The notes: generated by a model not told the origin, from the letters alone. A DNA stretch of 64,000 bases from Welwitschia mirabilis (GCA_051453625.1 JBOZIK010000001.1:87310012-87374011), one strand, 5' to 3'. Positions 11,671-25,377 are shown, counted from the stretch's first letter. Numbers and translations are program-made.

Positions 11671-13777
11671 TAAAGAAATAGAATAGTTTATCTTAGTTCA
11701 AGATAAATCATAATGATGAAAATTATAAAGTAAAATACTAAGCTATTATAGCAAGCTAATAGTTATGATACCTCATATGATATGATAATTAAATATAATG
11801 ATTAATTCTAGATGAAATATATCATATACAACCCCCTTTATTCCCATCCTCTTCTTATATATATTTAAAAAAAAAAACAGAAAGAAAAGGGAAAAAAGAG
11901 GGGAAAAACAAATACTATAGCTTGACATGAGCAACCTAATTATTAAAATCACATGAAAATTAAGAATGGCTATAATGTTTATCCTAAAAAATATAATGAA
12001 GCCTTAATTATAATAATATTAGCTTCTTTAATAGAAATTAAACAAGTATAAGATATAAGAATATATTATTAGAAGTTTAGTGCCAATGTAGTAGTATATG
12101 TCCAATTATAGTAGTTATAATATAGTTAATTGAATTCCATCCTTATGCATGAAACCTCTCTCTATATATACAATTTTCCATTTTAAAATTTATTATTTTT
12201 GTCCTATATTATTAGTAGTTTTTTTAAGTTCCAAAGTATTGTAGACTTAAAGATAAGAAAAATAAAGTTAAATCCTCTCTTTTAATCTTAAAAGTACATA
12301 AGATATGGAGAAACTCTCTTTAACATCATTATTTACCTCTTTCATTACATATAATTTTGTTTCTAAGAAAAGGACTAAATGTAAGAATCTATAATGGCCT
12401 ATAAGATTTTTTTTAAAAAAACCTATTAGAGCTTCAAATTCTTCAAGTAGACCAAGCCTAATAGTATAAATTAGAAAGGAAAAGAAGATAAAAATTTTAG
12501 TCACATAAGTGTAAGAAAATATTTTGATGAGCTTAAGTTATTAATTATGTAATAAATAAAACATTAATATTCTTAATAAGAATAAAATGTTATTTTTAGG
12601 AGAAAAACAGACATATATTCTACAAATCAGAAACTATGAAATGAATAAGAACAAACTTTATAGGGATTTCTTTTATGAAAACTTTATAAAATTTTATACA
12701 TTTAGTAGGATATGATATAACAAGCATCTTCGACTTATACCTCGAAATTATAAAACTAAACTCTATAGTCTCTCTTAGTCAAATAAGAGTGATTAGGAAA
12801 AAAAGGTTTTGAGAATATAAAGATATAAGGTAATTCTTCTATTTAAGAAATTAAACTCCCTAGATACTATTATTTATTACCTTGATATAATAAAATATTA
12901 ATCTCCAATAAGATGATTAAATCCTTTGCAATAAAATTTTTAGAGAATTGACTATATTGTTAGGACTAGTAAACCATCTTAAACATAAATCAAGTAAATT
13001 GAATAAGGATGTAATAAAATGTACTATTTCTACAAACTTAGTCTTGAAATTTAATGGTATCCATTAAATTTAAATATTTTTAAAGTGATCTTATGAACTT
13101 TGACAAGAAGAAAAATAGACACATCAATCATAATATCACAAGTAAAGTTTATTAATAAAATGCTATATCTTATAGCCTAAAACATAGAAATAATAAGAAA
13201 CTAAGTTAGAAAAGATTAAATGCATTATTCATGAATATCATGAATGAGTGGAAGATTTAAATGAAATATTAATTTATTATAATATTTCTATTTTTACTCT
13301 TTGGTTTAGACTAAACTACATTCTGATGAGTAAGATAAAATAAGAGCTACTATCATGTGCTCTTATCATAGCCAAAATATTAGGGATGTAATAGAGAAGT
13401 TTAAGAATGAAAAAAAATTCTTATGTTTGTCTTGTAAAGTATGTTTATTTTAATATGTATGTTGATTCTTTTTTGCCATTTAAGATAGTATCATTTAAAT
13501 TTTTACATAAATTAGTAAGTAGGATTTCCAAAAAAAAAAAACTCTCATGAACTAAGAAAGTGAAGATTAATAAAAATCAGGTTAAGAAAAATACAAGATC
13601 CAACTCTTGAAAAGGCTTTAGTAGAAATTAAAATTAAATTAGAATAAATAATTAACTATATTAATAAATTAATATATGATAATCACTCCATATCAAAAAC
13701 ATATTTTTAGATGTTTATTTCATAGTATATTAAGCTAGGATAACTGTTACTTATTTTTTACAATATCCTTCTTGTGG
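11671..13777. other. Unassigned A+T-rich DNA
   Basis: Only short frames occur (for example 12268-12504, minus) and none has a family motif I recognise. If F really inserted into E, this is where E's integrase should resume, but I could not read it. Confidence 0.3.
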
Positions 13778-15079
13778 TGTGAATTTATGCAATCCTGAAG
13801 TCCTTTAGGTAAACCTATAAATTAAATAACTTGCATAAAAACACATGATAGTATAGATGGAAGTTCACTCAAATGTCATAATCCTAATGAAGAAACAAGG
13901 CTTAGAGTTAGAGAATTGATTTCCAATAGCATTTTTATTCTTTTATTTTTTAATAACTAAAAGTAAATAAGAAAGTAAATACAACTCAAAATGAATGGAG
14001 ATAAAATGAAATGAATGGAAATGGAAATGAAATGGATTCTACTTAGATCCTAGTTCTTCTATCACAAGAACTATCTCTTTATAATTCAAGTCAATTACGA
14101 AGAGTTCCTCACTAGTTCGTAACCAACATGAACCATGAGATAAACCAAATAAAATATGCAATATGCAATGTGGAATTGAATTGGAATAACACTGCAAATC
14201 TAATATTAATCAAGATCAACCTTAACAAAGATTACCCTTATGATCTAAATAAATCATAAAACTATCACTTAACTATGACCCACTTAAACCATAAGGGACA
14301 TTTATAGAATTGGAATAAAAAAAGAAATTGTATTAATTCAAAGAACTTTACATTCACTTATAACAAAATAACAGCACCTCAATGGAAGCAGATTAGCCTA
14401 ACACCAAGAAAACTCTTTTCTGTAGCCAATGGATGGACCTCTTGTCCTTCAATCTTCTATAACAAGAACATCTAGTACAAAAGGTGATTTAGAAGTAAGG
14501 ACAAAAGTGGGTATTTATAGTTTTCCATTGAAAGTTATAGAAACCTAGAAGTTGAATATAAAACCCTAGTAGCCCAAGTGGGGCACGTGACCCTATTACA
14601 ATATAATTTAGTCCCACTTATATAAAAAAATTATCATCTTGACTATTGTGGGGATGACACTAAGGATGGTCCCGCAGTTGGCTCTATATGTGTTATTGTC
14701 CCTTATGTTATGGGGATGACAATGGTGATGATGCCTATCTTAAAAGCTACTTCATTGACTCCAAGATCTAGTCCAAATCCTTACTATAATAGGTAAATAT
14801 AGTATTGTCGTCCCCTCTATTGTAGGGACGATAGTGGGAACAAAATCCTTCCAAATCTCCTTAGGTAAAGTACATTAGCCTTCTTCATTATTAGTCTTCC
14901 TTCAACATACTAAGTATTAGAACATGCCTGAAATGCCTCCAATTACGTGAAGAATTAGTGTTTCAATGATTATCTTATCCACTTTCCATAATCAGTATAA
15001 TTTCATCAAAACCTGTATAAATGTCCTAAAAAAGCACTCCAAATACACCATCAAATTCCTACATATTGGCATTGCAACA
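13778..15079 (-). repeat. 3' LTR of element F
   Basis: It starts TGTGAATTTATGCAATCC and ends GCATTGCAACA on the plus strand. It aligns end to end with 20011-21353 and 30736-32042. The three copies share the GAGAATTGATTTC word, the TATA box and three hairpin modules near 14640, 14700 and 14808. Confidence 0.9.
14511..14520 (-). promoter_or_regulatory. LTR TATA box (F, 3' LTR)
   Basis: CTATAAATAC on the minus strand, kept at the same place in all three LTRs of this family. Confidence 0.65.
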
Positions 15080-17740
15080 TAGTCCTCTACTTAGCTTTAT
15101 CAATCCCTGACAAAGTGAGCGATCAACTATATTATAAGCCAATTTAACTAAGATAATCATCAACTATAAAATGAAATTTCGATTCAATTTTATCATTTAG
15201 GAATAGTCAACAAAAATTGATTAATTGATACAATTACTATTGTAGTCATAATCCCCCTACTTAAACACATCATAATAGACCACATACACATAAACAAATC
15301 ATAGAATGTATAAGTGATAGTTCAAAAAATGATAATGTGTATACATAAATTGTGAAAATAATACTAAAATAGATGTGTAAGCTTAAGTAGCAATAATCTC
15401 AAAGGATGATGCATAAAAAGTTCATTAATGTTTTCTACAAGGATAACATAAAAGAGTAATCATGGCATTCTTATATTTTAGATGATCTGAAACATAGATG
15501 TTAGAAAATTAGTGAGTGTGCTATTATGCTCCTGATAAATAAATTTCATGAAATGTATTCAAGTAACATGAAATCATAATCAAACAACACATTCATAAAT
15601 ATGTATCATGAAACCTCAAAGTAATCCTTTAAAATTTAAAAATTATAAATTTTTGCATAATATCATAGAAGAAAGCTCAGAGATGTGTCCTTTCGCCCTC
15701 CTTAAATAGGAAAAGCAAGATGTCCTAGATTGCACAAAGTAAAAAGAATGACCGTCCTCCTGGATGTCGTGAAGATGACAAACGAAGGACGATAGTGTTC
15801 AAATGAGATGTTTAGACAAATCAAGAAAAATCTAAAAAAGTCTAACTACAAGTAAGTAGTGAAAAAATAGCATAAAAACAAAAAGATGATAAAAAGTAAA
15901 GAAATATCCAGAAAAACATGACCATGAGGAAAGAGGCTTATGAGACATAGAAATGAATTAAGTAGAAGAAAGCAAGGCTCAGAAGTATTCTTCCAATATA
16001 TTCCAAACTCTATGAGGATTTAAGATCAGTAAGTGAATATATGTAAAACTAAAAATCAAACAAAAAGACATTAGCATAAAATTAAAGGGACACATCAATC
16101 AAAATTAAAGAAAGGCATCAAAATAAAGTGCTTAAAAAATTAATCCTTATAAAAAAAGCTAGGAGTAAAAATTAAAAAACAACTAAAGAGATACAAATGA
16201 TCAAGTCCTAATTATAATATGGAAAAAGATACTATAATGACTTTGAAAACACAAACAAAACAACTAAAGAGAAACATACTGAAAATGGACAATAAGGAAC
16301 ATGAAGAAGATTGCTTACCTACCCAAAATTCCACCCTAGAAACGTCTCTTAGAAAAAAATCATAAAATCACCTTATACAAATGCATGACATGATGTAAAA
16401 AATTGTAAAGTTCCACTCAAATAAGCAATGATTATGATGATGTTAAGTATGTCTAATGTTATCAAACAATAAATGATAAGATAAAAAGTTGTTAAAATAG
16501 GAACTTACAAGTTATCATATCAAAATAATAATAGAATCCAAAAAAGTAAAGTGCTTATGTGGAAGTACTATGAATAAGTAAATAAAATGAGTCTAGAAAA
16601 CAAGAAATGACTTTGATGATACCAGGGACATCATTGATCTCATAGCCTCTAAATGTAATTTGATTCTATCATGATGAGGGAAGTGCAACCATTATCAGAG
16701 GAATAAGGACCTACATAGCATGACCAACTGACCCCCTAGTGAAGTTCCCGTAGCGACCATATCGCACTGCCAAAGGGTCCTCTTAGGAATATTTACCTCG
16801 GTGCACTTGTGGTAGAACATCATAGGGGCCATGTTTTAAGATATAACATAAAAGAGAATGGCCTTCATTTCTTTTCTTTTCTTTTTGACTAAATTCTACA
16901 TGACCAAATACTCATAAGGATGAAAGTGAAGGAAGGAGATAAATAATAAGGAAGGACATGATAAAACAACTAATTACTCACATCATTAAAAAACCAAAAA
17001 GAACTAGGGCATCTTCCTTCAAAATGAAGTTCATAGACATATGAATGTTTGAAGATTAGATAAAGCAAATCTTATCATTTAAAATGCCCAAGTAAAATAT
17101 TTATAAATCATGATAACTTTATAAAGTAAAACATTAGTCAAATAAAAGATGTTCAAGTAATAGTATCACATTTACCAAAAGAAATGGGTCAAGGATGAAT
17201 TTAGATAATGATTAGAGGAAAATTTCAAAATAAATGCTTCTATCATATTCAAGGTTAACTAATAGATAGTTTAATGATGTCTAACCTTTTATCCATTACA
17301 TTCTAAATTTCCCAAGTGTTTAGGTTAAAAGTTTTAATGGATCCATTCAATGATGTACTTTTTTTAAAATATAAGAACCTAATCATAAAGAAATTTAACT
17401 AGTTGTGTAAAAGTGCACTCAGGTATTGTATTTTTGTAAAAATAACGGCCAAACCAAATAGAAACCAATTGATGAAAGATAAAAGATATGCAATCATTTT
17501 GGAGTAAAATAAACTAGAGATAAATAAAGTAAAAGGATAAAACTTTGATAACATAATTTTCAAAATCAAAATAAGAGATAAAGAAGTAATAAATTTCATT
17601 GACAAGTAATCTCTTATAAAAACAATGTAAAACATAAGTATCATTATATAATTCATTCAAGGTACTACTCAAAGAATGAAGTCAAAAAGTTTTTAAGGTC
17701 TTTTAAGAATGTTGAATTAGATTGAGAATCTCCTTAAGAT
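15080..17740 (-). other. Internal region of F without recognised genes
   Basis: This is 2.7 kb of A+T-rich DNA. The minus strand has one 85-codon open stretch (17399-17656), very hydrophobic in that frame, with a more polar reading in a neighbouring frame. I cannot assign either. No RT, integrase or protease motif was found. It has no counterpart left of the gap at 28.45 kb. Confidence 0.35.
16690..16830. other. Local G+C- and CpG-rich island inside element F
   Basis: Between 16747 and 16801 four CpGs survive (as in CCCGTAGCGACC, ATATCGCAC and CCTCGGTGC), in a window where CpG is otherwise nearly absent. I recognise no protein or RNA in it. Confidence 0.5.
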
Positions 17741-18190
17741 TTAACTCTAAGAATGGGTTATCATTAAGAAGATAAGTCTTATCCTAATTTAAAATTCCAA
17801 GTTATTTCAAATCAAACTTTTGAAAAGAATAATCATAAAAAACACAAGGTAAAGTGGATTTGATAGAAAAAGAAAGAATATTACTTTTAGGATCACATGA
17901 ATTTTTAAAAGAAAGAGATTAAGAAATAGGAGAAATAGACTCTTCAAAATGATGGATGTTATGAGAGTCAAGGGAAGGAACATGACCTTGAGAATTATAT
18001 AAAGGTGTAACGAGAAGAGATGGAAAAAGGTTATCATTATCAAGGTTAAGAGGTAATGTGAAAGTGAAAGTATAACTGGAAGGAGGAGTGAAGGAAAGGA
18101 TATGATTTAAATTTGTACATGAAGGCATAAGTGGAAATGATGTAGAAGTATCAGTAGAAAGAACAAGTCTATCCTTTATGAAATTTAAAT
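17741..18190 (-). pseudogene. Degenerate ORF conserved between F and F2
   Basis: The minus strand encodes a Pro/Ser/Asp-rich segment. TPLYNSQGHVPSLDSHNIHH is followed by FEESISPIS and, after a stop, KNSCDPKSNILSFSIKSTLP. The same frame is recognisable in F2 at 28550-28990. It lies downstream of the gag-like ORF. Function unknown. Conservation of the frame between copies suggests it once coded for protein. Confidence 0.45.
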
Positions 18191-18729
18191 GAATCTCTAG
18201 GAGTCCTTTATTTTATTTATTTTTTTAACTATTATCTTTATCATTATTTTGTTGACTTGTTGCTTCATTTTACTCATTATTATTGGTGACTGTATTTCCC
18301 TTCTCATGTTAAATATGGCTTTCATTTTTTAATTTATTAGATTCATCAAAAATATTATCAAGAGAAATAAGATCATAATCTTCATCATTAATTTCAAAGT
18401 TTTCAGTTTTCTTGTGATTGAATTCCTCATCTTGATTGTCTAATAGTAAATAGATGTTAGGGATACAATCTAATATCTCAATATCATCATCTAATGAATG
18501 GTCATCCTTATTATAATTGTTAAAATATTAAGTTGTGTTATTATTATCTTCCTTTTGGTTACCTCTTAATGAGTAGGATGTTGAAATTTGATTCACAATG
18601 TTTTTTTCAAGCTAAAAGCAAGAATCATCATCATTTGTTTCTAAGTTTTCTTCATTTTACTCAAGATAGGATGAAGTAAGATAGCCGTGAGGATCTTGTG
18701 TTATAAAAGAACTGGATTTTATAATAATG

Positions 18730-19190
18730 TTTGTTGAAATATTTTAACTAATTTTTCTAGGTTCTTCTTGGTATTTTCTTGGTTCTTCATTATTTCATTA
18801 ATATTTTCTTTTAATGGATCATTTTCGTCTTCATAATAGGCCATGGAAGATGCTTATTCTCTATAGTAATGCATGGAAGATGATTGGGATTAATAAAAGG
18901 AATTATAGAAAGTTTGTCTAAATGAGATGGAATTTCTAAAATATGAAGAATCTTTATCATTATATTTGTATAAGGTTCGAAAAGAAGAGGGAAAAGAATA
19001 AGAAGGCTAAAAATATGAAGGAGTCCAATTCCTATTCTCAATATTATTTTATGATGATCTCCATCTTTCAGCAAAAATTTCTCGAAGTGTTTTCTTACTA
19101 TCATTTTTAGCATTTTGCAAGTTTCTTTTCCTTTCAAAAAGAAGTTCTGCAACTATCCTTCTATTACTATTTATTAAAGCAAATGATAAG
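18730..19190 (-). pseudogene. Gag-like degenerate ORF (element F)
   Basis: In one frame the minus strand reads SQSSSMHYY and YYEDENDPLKENINEIMKNQ, then ENTKKNLEKLVKIFQQ. This is a helical Gln/Asn/Lys-rich tail like the C-terminal coiled coil of Tat/Athila-type gag. F2 carries the equivalent at 29515-29871. An overlapping 113-codon frame (18811-19152) is open only by chance. I infer a gag remnant by resemblance and position behind the leader, without a clear capsid domain. Confidence 0.45.
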
Positions 19191-19981
19191 AATGGAACAA
19201 GAGAATTTAATTCAAGATGATAATGAAGATAATTACATAATGAAGATTAATTTTCCCTCTCTTGGATGTTTTATCATTTTATCAAAATTTTTGATCTTTA
19301 ATACTTAAAATATGTATAATGGTAGTCTGTTTTAACTATCATAAAAATAAATAACAAAATGACTATATAGAGAAAGAAAAATCCGATTCTATAATAAGAG
19401 GAAAAAAATACTTAGAACTTGCATACCTATGATGTGCATAGCTAGATTTTGCTAAAACTTAAATGATCATGCTCTAATACTTTCTTCAATCAAGTTCAAC
19501 TCCTTTTGATATTTCGACACTCTACTAGAATTCATTATATTTCTACATGTTTAGATAGCCAAAAAAAACCTAAATCAAAAATATTGTCATCCACCTGGTC
19601 ATGGGGATGATGAGGGGGACAACGATCATAATGATAGAAAACTAAACATAGAAAAATATTGTAGAAAATAAAAAACCAAATTATCATCCACGATGTCATG
19701 AGGACAATAGAGAACATGATAGTAACTTTTATTATTAAATTAAAAATTAAAAAATTATGAAAATAGAAACTAATTTTAAAATTTTAGAATGGTCTTGTCC
19801 AATGTCATTGGGATAACAGAGAGAATGATAAGGTTTCTAAAAATTACAGAAAATAAAATTTACTAAAATAAACCTATTCTCTATTATACTAAAAATACAA
19901 TACTAATTCAAATAAATAACCTAAACAAAAGATTCAAGGTACTTATTTAAATAGTGATAATTCTCTAACTCCTTGCACCAT

Positions 19982-20000
19982 TCCCCGGTAATAGTATGAA
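19982..20000 (-). promoter_or_regulatory. Primer-binding site, tRNA-Asp type (element F)
   Basis: Plus TCCCCGGTAATAGTATGAA, against TCCCCGGCAACGGCGCCAA for the tRNA-Asp 3' end. There are seven differences, six of them C to T or G to A. It lies ten bases inside the LTR. Confidence 0.75.
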
Positions 20001-20010
20001 AATGTTGCAG

Positions 20011-21353
20011 TGTGAATTTATGCAATCCTAAAGTCCTTTAGGTAAACAAGTAAATCAAATAACTTGCAAAAAAAACATATTAGTATAAACATGAGTTCAC
20101 TCAACTGTCATAATCCCAACGAAGGCACTAGGCTTAGAGTTAGAGAATTGATTTCTAATAGTTTATTTTAATCTTTTATCTTTTAATAACTAAAAAGAAA
20201 TAAAGTAAATGCAATGCAATGCAAATGGATATAAAATAAAAATGAAAATGAAACAAATTTTATTAGTTCCTAATTCTTCTTTCATAATAACTAGCTCTCT
20301 ATAATTCAAGTTAATTAAGAAGAGTACTCAACTTATTTCTCATAAATATGAACTATGAGATATAATAAGTAGAATAAGAAATGTGATGTGAAATGGAAAT
20401 GGAATAATAATGAAAGTCTAATACTAACCAAAGTCAACCTTAATAAAGGTTGTCCTTATGATCTAAATAATTCACAAAACTATCACTTAACTATTATCAA
20501 CTTAAACCATAACAGACATTCATAAAATTGGAATGAAAAGAGAAATTGTATTAATTCAAAAAACTTTACATCTAGTTACAACAAAATAGCAGCACCTTAA
20601 TAGAAGAGACTCAACCTAACACTAAGGAAACTCCTTTCTGTAGCTACTAGATGGACCTTTTATCTTTTAATCTTCTGTCACAGGCATGCCAAGTATAACA
20701 GATGAATTAGAAATGAGGATAAGAGGGGGTATTTATAGTTTTACATTGCAAGTTCTAGAAACATAATCCTAGCAGTTATAGAAGAAATCCTAGCAGCCCA
20801 AATGAGGTGCATGACCCCATTACAAGATAATTCAGCCTTGCTTATATAAAACAGTTATCATCCTAACTATCATGAGGATGACACTGGGGATGAAGCTCTA
20901 TAATAATAAATAATTCAATAGCTTTTGGCTATGTAATCAATCCAATAATTATCTCCAATTTTATCATCATCCCTCATGTCATGGAGATGACAATGGTGAT
21001 GATACCTTCATAGAAATGGGTACTTCATTGGCTCCAACCTCTAGTCCATGTTATTACTATAATAGATAAGTGTAGTGCTATTGTCTCGTCTGTCATGGGG
21101 ACAATAGTGGGGATAACATTCTTTTAAAGCTTTTCAAGTAAATTAAATTAGCCTTGTTCATCATTAACCTTCCTTCAACATATTAAGTACTAAAACATGC
21201 CTGAAATGCCTTCAATTATGCCAAGAATTATGTTTTTCCATGATCATCCTATCAACTCTTCATAATCACTAGAATTGCATCCAAACCTATATAAATGTCC
21301 TATAAAAGTACTCTGAATACATCATCAAATTACTACAAATTAGCATTACAATA
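20011..21353 (-). repeat. 5' LTR of element F
   Basis: It starts TGTGAATTTATGCAATCC and ends GCATTACAATA (GCATTGCAACA in the partner). It directly abuts the truncated RT of element E. Hairpin modules lie near 20868, 20975 and 21079-21106. Confidence 0.9.
20729..20738 (-). promoter_or_regulatory. LTR TATA box (F, 5' LTR)
   Basis: CTATAAATAC on the minus strand. This is the copy that would drive the element's transcript. Confidence 0.65.
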
Positions 21354-21359
21354 ATGTTG

Positions 21360-22250
21360 GCCACTAAAAATGCATCTATTAAGGAATTTCTCTAATTTTT
21401 CTAAGATTTATTCAAAAGTTTTAGCATAGATACAGAATTCATCCATAAAAATTTATGTTGAATCCTTTAACATATTATAAAAAATACCTATTATTACACA
21501 TTAAAAAGTACTAGGAGCATTGCAAAGTCCAAAAGGCATGCATCTAAAAGCAAAAGTACTAAAAGATGAAATGAAAGTAGTTTTAACCTAATCTTTACTA
21601 GCAATACAAACCTTATTATAACTACTATATACATTCAGAAAATAATAAAAAACATGTCCTTGTATTCTATGAAGTATCTAATCAATAAAAGATAAAGGGA
21701 AATGGTCTTTTATAGTTACTTCATTCAATTTTTTGACATAAATACGCATCCTCCATTTTCCCCTTGTTTAAGCACTATCATCAAAGGGGTAACTCACTCA
21801 CTATCAACTATAACATAAATAATTCCAGCATCCATTAACTAGATGATTTCATCTTTCACAACTTGCTTAAGTATTGGATTAAGTTCATATTAAGGTTTCC
21901 TAATAGGTTTGCATTATTCTTAAGTTATACTTTATGTTAAACAATTGAGGTAGGAATGACTATTAAATCTTTGTACGACTAAACAAACATATTTACCTTA
22001 AATTACAAAATTAAGATTAAGATCAATTCTTATTGAGGAAAAATATTTTTGTTAATTATTAAAGGTTTGTTCTGATAATTATATAGAAAGATATATTTTA
22101 GTCCATTGGATAAACACTTAAGATTCAAATTTAAATTTAGATTTTTATTTTTTGTTAAATTTTCTTAAAAATTCACTATCATTTCAAACTATCATCTAAA
22201 CATTAGTAGTAGATGACCATTCTTAAAATAAGAAATCTCAGTTTGTTTTA
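21360..22250 (-). pseudogene. pol: Gypsy reverse transcriptase remnant (element E)
   Basis: The minus strand shows LNPILKQVVKDEII and LMDAGIIYVIVDSE, matching the family's RRLNPNLKEVVRKEV..LLDAGIIYPISDS. Further blocks in shifting frames correspond to the DYRKLN, FLDGYSGYNQI and MPFGLCNAPATFQ regions (about 21510-21760). The active site reads FMDE (21438-21449) instead of FMDD. After EKFLNRC the sequence ends at the F junction. The RT is dead through stops, frameshifts and the lost Asp. Confidence 0.8.
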
Positions 22251-22434
22251 GATCTTGAACTTCTACACCCTTGACAGATTCATTCTTTCTATTCTTCTAA
22301 TCAAAATAACTAGTTTTTAAATACTCAGAATGAAGTTAATCTTCATCAAAAGCTTTCAATTTTTCTACTTCAAGTTAATCATCAAACAAAGTTGGCTCAT
22401 AAATCATTAACCGTCTTTCTTTAAGAAAATAATG

Positions 22435-22930
22435 TTATAGAAATAAACTTAGCTTAATCTTTTCTTTAATACTTAAATCATCACCTAAATCTTTTTTAGC
22501 AACATCAAACATTATTATTGTGAACTTATTATTCCCTAGATAGCAATCTATCATTACCATTTTAGTATATATAATGTAATGGAATATTATACAAAAATCT
22601 CTACCTAGAAGTAATGGATAACCATCATTATGTTTAACTTCAATTACAACCACATCAATAGGATAGAATTTTTCTTCAACTTAAATTACTAAATCCTTAA
22701 TATCAATTAAATATTTCTTAACTAATGTATTTGATAGTTATAAGATAATCCTTGTAGGATCTATTCTACCTTTCAACTCAAGTCATTAACAAATGTACAA
22801 GGGTATAATATTGACATTTGTTCTTATAGCAATCAAGGATTTCTTTATTCTTCTATTTCCTTTCAAAGTAATACTAACAGTTGTTGCTCCTAGATCCTTA
22901 AACTTTGAACGTTTCTATAAGATTAAGTTG
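22435..22930 (-). pseudogene. pol: Gypsy protease remnant (element E)
   Basis: A 72-codon open stretch (22435-22653) begins VVIEVKHNDGYPLLLGRDF, the C-terminal side of a retropepsin (usual PLILGRPFL). Upstream (about 22800-22920), FKDLGATTVSITLKGNRRIK and IAIRTNVNIIPLYIC correspond to KDPGSFTIPCTIG and the active-site block DLGASVNLMP. The catalytic Asp-Leu-Gly is changed (IAIRT). The plus-strand frame 22793-23029 is a shadow of this region. Confidence 0.75.
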
Positions 22931-23329
22931 TTAAAGGATTGGGCTAGAAAGACTTTACCAGGAATAGTTTATTTCTATTTTCTCTTAACTAGATCTTTTT
23001 ATAACCTAGAATACTTTGGATTCTCTTGAAAAGTTTTCAAAAATGAAAAATCTATGCTTACATTTTCAATTAAGGATTTAAAATATTTATCAAAAGTAAG
23101 ATTGATATTTAATTTATCAAGCCAAGGGGTACCATATTTCTTACATTTTTCATGAAAAGAATTTTTCATTTAGTATCTAAAGGAGAATGGAAAGAATAAT
23201 TTTCTAAAATTTCTATATCCTCTTCTTCCTTATCATTTTTATCACTTTAGGATGTTGAAGCCTCATTAGTAGAAGGTATTATCTCATTTGCACTTCTTGT
23301 CATAAACTTATGATCTTTTTTAACTTTAT

Positions 23330-24710
23330 TTAGGTTTTGTAGAGATTATATTACAAGTGATCCTTATGGTATTTAATTACCAAGCATGGTTTATTGTAAA
23401 ATACTAACAAGATTTTCAATGTTGGAATTCATTCTTTCTTAGGTTTTTTCTTAACTCATCAATGGAATTCTTAAGTGAATCACTTTGATTTTGTGAGTTG
23501 AATGAGATTGTTTGATTATTAGAGTTATTTGATTAGAAATCTACATTCTCAAATCTTTTTCTAAATGGTTACATATTAGAATGATTTATTTGAAAATTTT
23601 TAAAATTTGGTTGTCCATTCATTCTAAGTTGAAAATTATTTTTGTTTTGGATTTTACTTTGGTTTTGGTTTTGATTCTAATTTTCAAAATTTAAAGACCT
23701 TTAATTAAAAGAGCACACTTCTTCATAAATTCTTCCTTTATATGTTGGTAATAAAGGATAATATTTCATCACATGATAGTTGTTTTTGCATAAATCACAA
23801 GTTAGAGCTATAACTATACTCTTTTTTATTAACACCTTTGTATCTAAGACCATCTAAGTGTATTTCTATAAAGTTGAGGTAAAATCTTTCATAATATTAG
23901 TTGAGTCTTTTTCAGTTTTTATGTCTTTCTTCTCTTTCTTAAATTCTTTAAGATCTTTAATGATTTAATCTATTGTATAATTTATTATAGATGAGGGTTT
24001 AGGCTAAGTTTGACTCACTTCCAGTAATTCTTTCAACATTTCCAAGCGCATTCTAATGTAAGGTTCATTAAATTTTCTCCATAAGAAAAGTCAACAAGTG
24101 ACTTAGTTTGACTATTAAGTCCACTATAAAAGTAGTCTATCAATTATTTTTTAAAAAAATCATCTATGGGGTTTAAATATAAAGAAATAGAAAATGTCTT
24201 ATAAGTGGAGGCATAATATTTACTAAGTTGTTGTTAAAAGTTAGTTACCTCTTTATTACATTTTTTTTATGGTCGTTTCATTTATGAATCTTTTTATAAA
24301 AGCTTTTTAAACTTAATTGTATGGTTTTATACTTTTATGGGGAATAATTATCAACGAAAGTTTAGCTTTTCTTTTAAAGTCATGGGAAAAATTACCATAT
24401 AAATTCTATCACTTATTTTTTCCTTACCATTTCCAGAAGTAAGTATTAACTATTTGATGTCAGCAATATGTTGTAAAGGATCTTCATCATGTTTACAACT
24501 AAAAATGAGGTAAGTGTCAAAATTCCTAAGTTCAACATCGTTACCAAAAGGTAAATCAAAAGGGGTTTGAATTTTACAACTTTTATTATCTATAAACTCT
24601 CTAAGAATAATATTGGCATTATGATTTATGGGTGTAGTCATAGGGGTTCTAATAATAAGGGGCGAACTAGGTGAAGTAACTTGCTTTTGCTTTTTTGATG
24701 AACTAGACAT
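23330..24710 (-). pseudogene. gag: Gypsy gag remnant (element E)
   Basis: The first Met (24710) opens an 86-codon stretch, MSSSSKKQKQVTSPSS, leading to an FDLPFGND..LRNFDTYLI block typical of the gag N-terminus. Further in, FKKxLIDYFYSGLNSQTKSL (about 24090-24160) matches the retrotransposon-gag core (WRLVSYFYEGLTPxTRQL). The C-terminal tail has the Asn/Gln-rich SQNQSDSLKNSIDELRKNL segment (about 23430-23510). Many stops break the frame. Confidence 0.75.
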
Positions 24711-25377
24711 ATTTAAAAAATAATTTTCTATTAAACTATCTTCTAAATAATATTTTAAAAATTTTTCTTTTGAAAATTAGATTTTGAAGTAATAAATGTA
24801 GAAATTAAAATTTTTGAAATACTTTGCACATCTTTGGCATGCATACTTGAGTTAAATTCAAAGTTAATCAAATCATTTTAGATGTTTTCCTTGATGAAAA
24901 GACATTCTCTCTGATATTTTCTTTCTTACTAGATTTTATCATGTCCCAGCATGCTCAATTTTAATGTTCAGTGTGCATTGTACTTGAGGTCATATGGATA
25001 ATATGTCTAGATGACAAAAAACATAGAAAACACAAGAAATAAAAAATGCAAAAAAATAGAAGCATGAAATAATAGATATAAAAACACTAAAAATAAACTA
25101 TCATCCTCTTGAGCCATCTGGATGATAGAGAAGATAACAAGAAAATCCTAATTCATAAGGAAAGTGAAAAATCAAGGCATATAGGCCATCATCACTGCAT
25201 GTCATTTTAATAATAAAGTAAATGACAAAGCATTTATTTTAGAACACAAAATAGAAACTGTGAAAAGGAAAACTTATGCTACTATAGTTAAAGATATAGT
25301 GCTATTATAAGCAAATATTTAAACTAATATCCAAACACTCACCTAAGAAACAACACTCCTTAAGGTCTAAGTAGGTT

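Larger units (their letters stand above)
13778..21353 (-). mobile_element. Gypsy-type LTR element F, apparently non-autonomous
   Basis: Two 1.3 kb LTRs (13778-15079 and 20011-21353) flank 4.9 kb of internal DNA. A decayed tRNA-Asp primer site lies just inside the right LTR, so the element reads on the minus strand. Possible target duplications are TGTGG on the left and TGTTG on the right (4 of 5), if the right LTR ends one base later. The internal region shows a leader, two gag-like pseudo-ORFs and no RT, RNase H or integrase motif. This resembles a LARD-type element mobilised by a relative such as E. Confidence 0.75.

Noticed and set aside
17399-18043. Hydrophobic frames suggesting small membrane proteins
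   Set aside because: They overlap a more conserved polar frame shared with F2. Leu/Ile/Phe richness is expected from minus-strand A+T composition.
22793-23029. 78-codon plus-strand frame
   Set aside because: Shadow of the minus-strand gypsy protease active-site region of element E.
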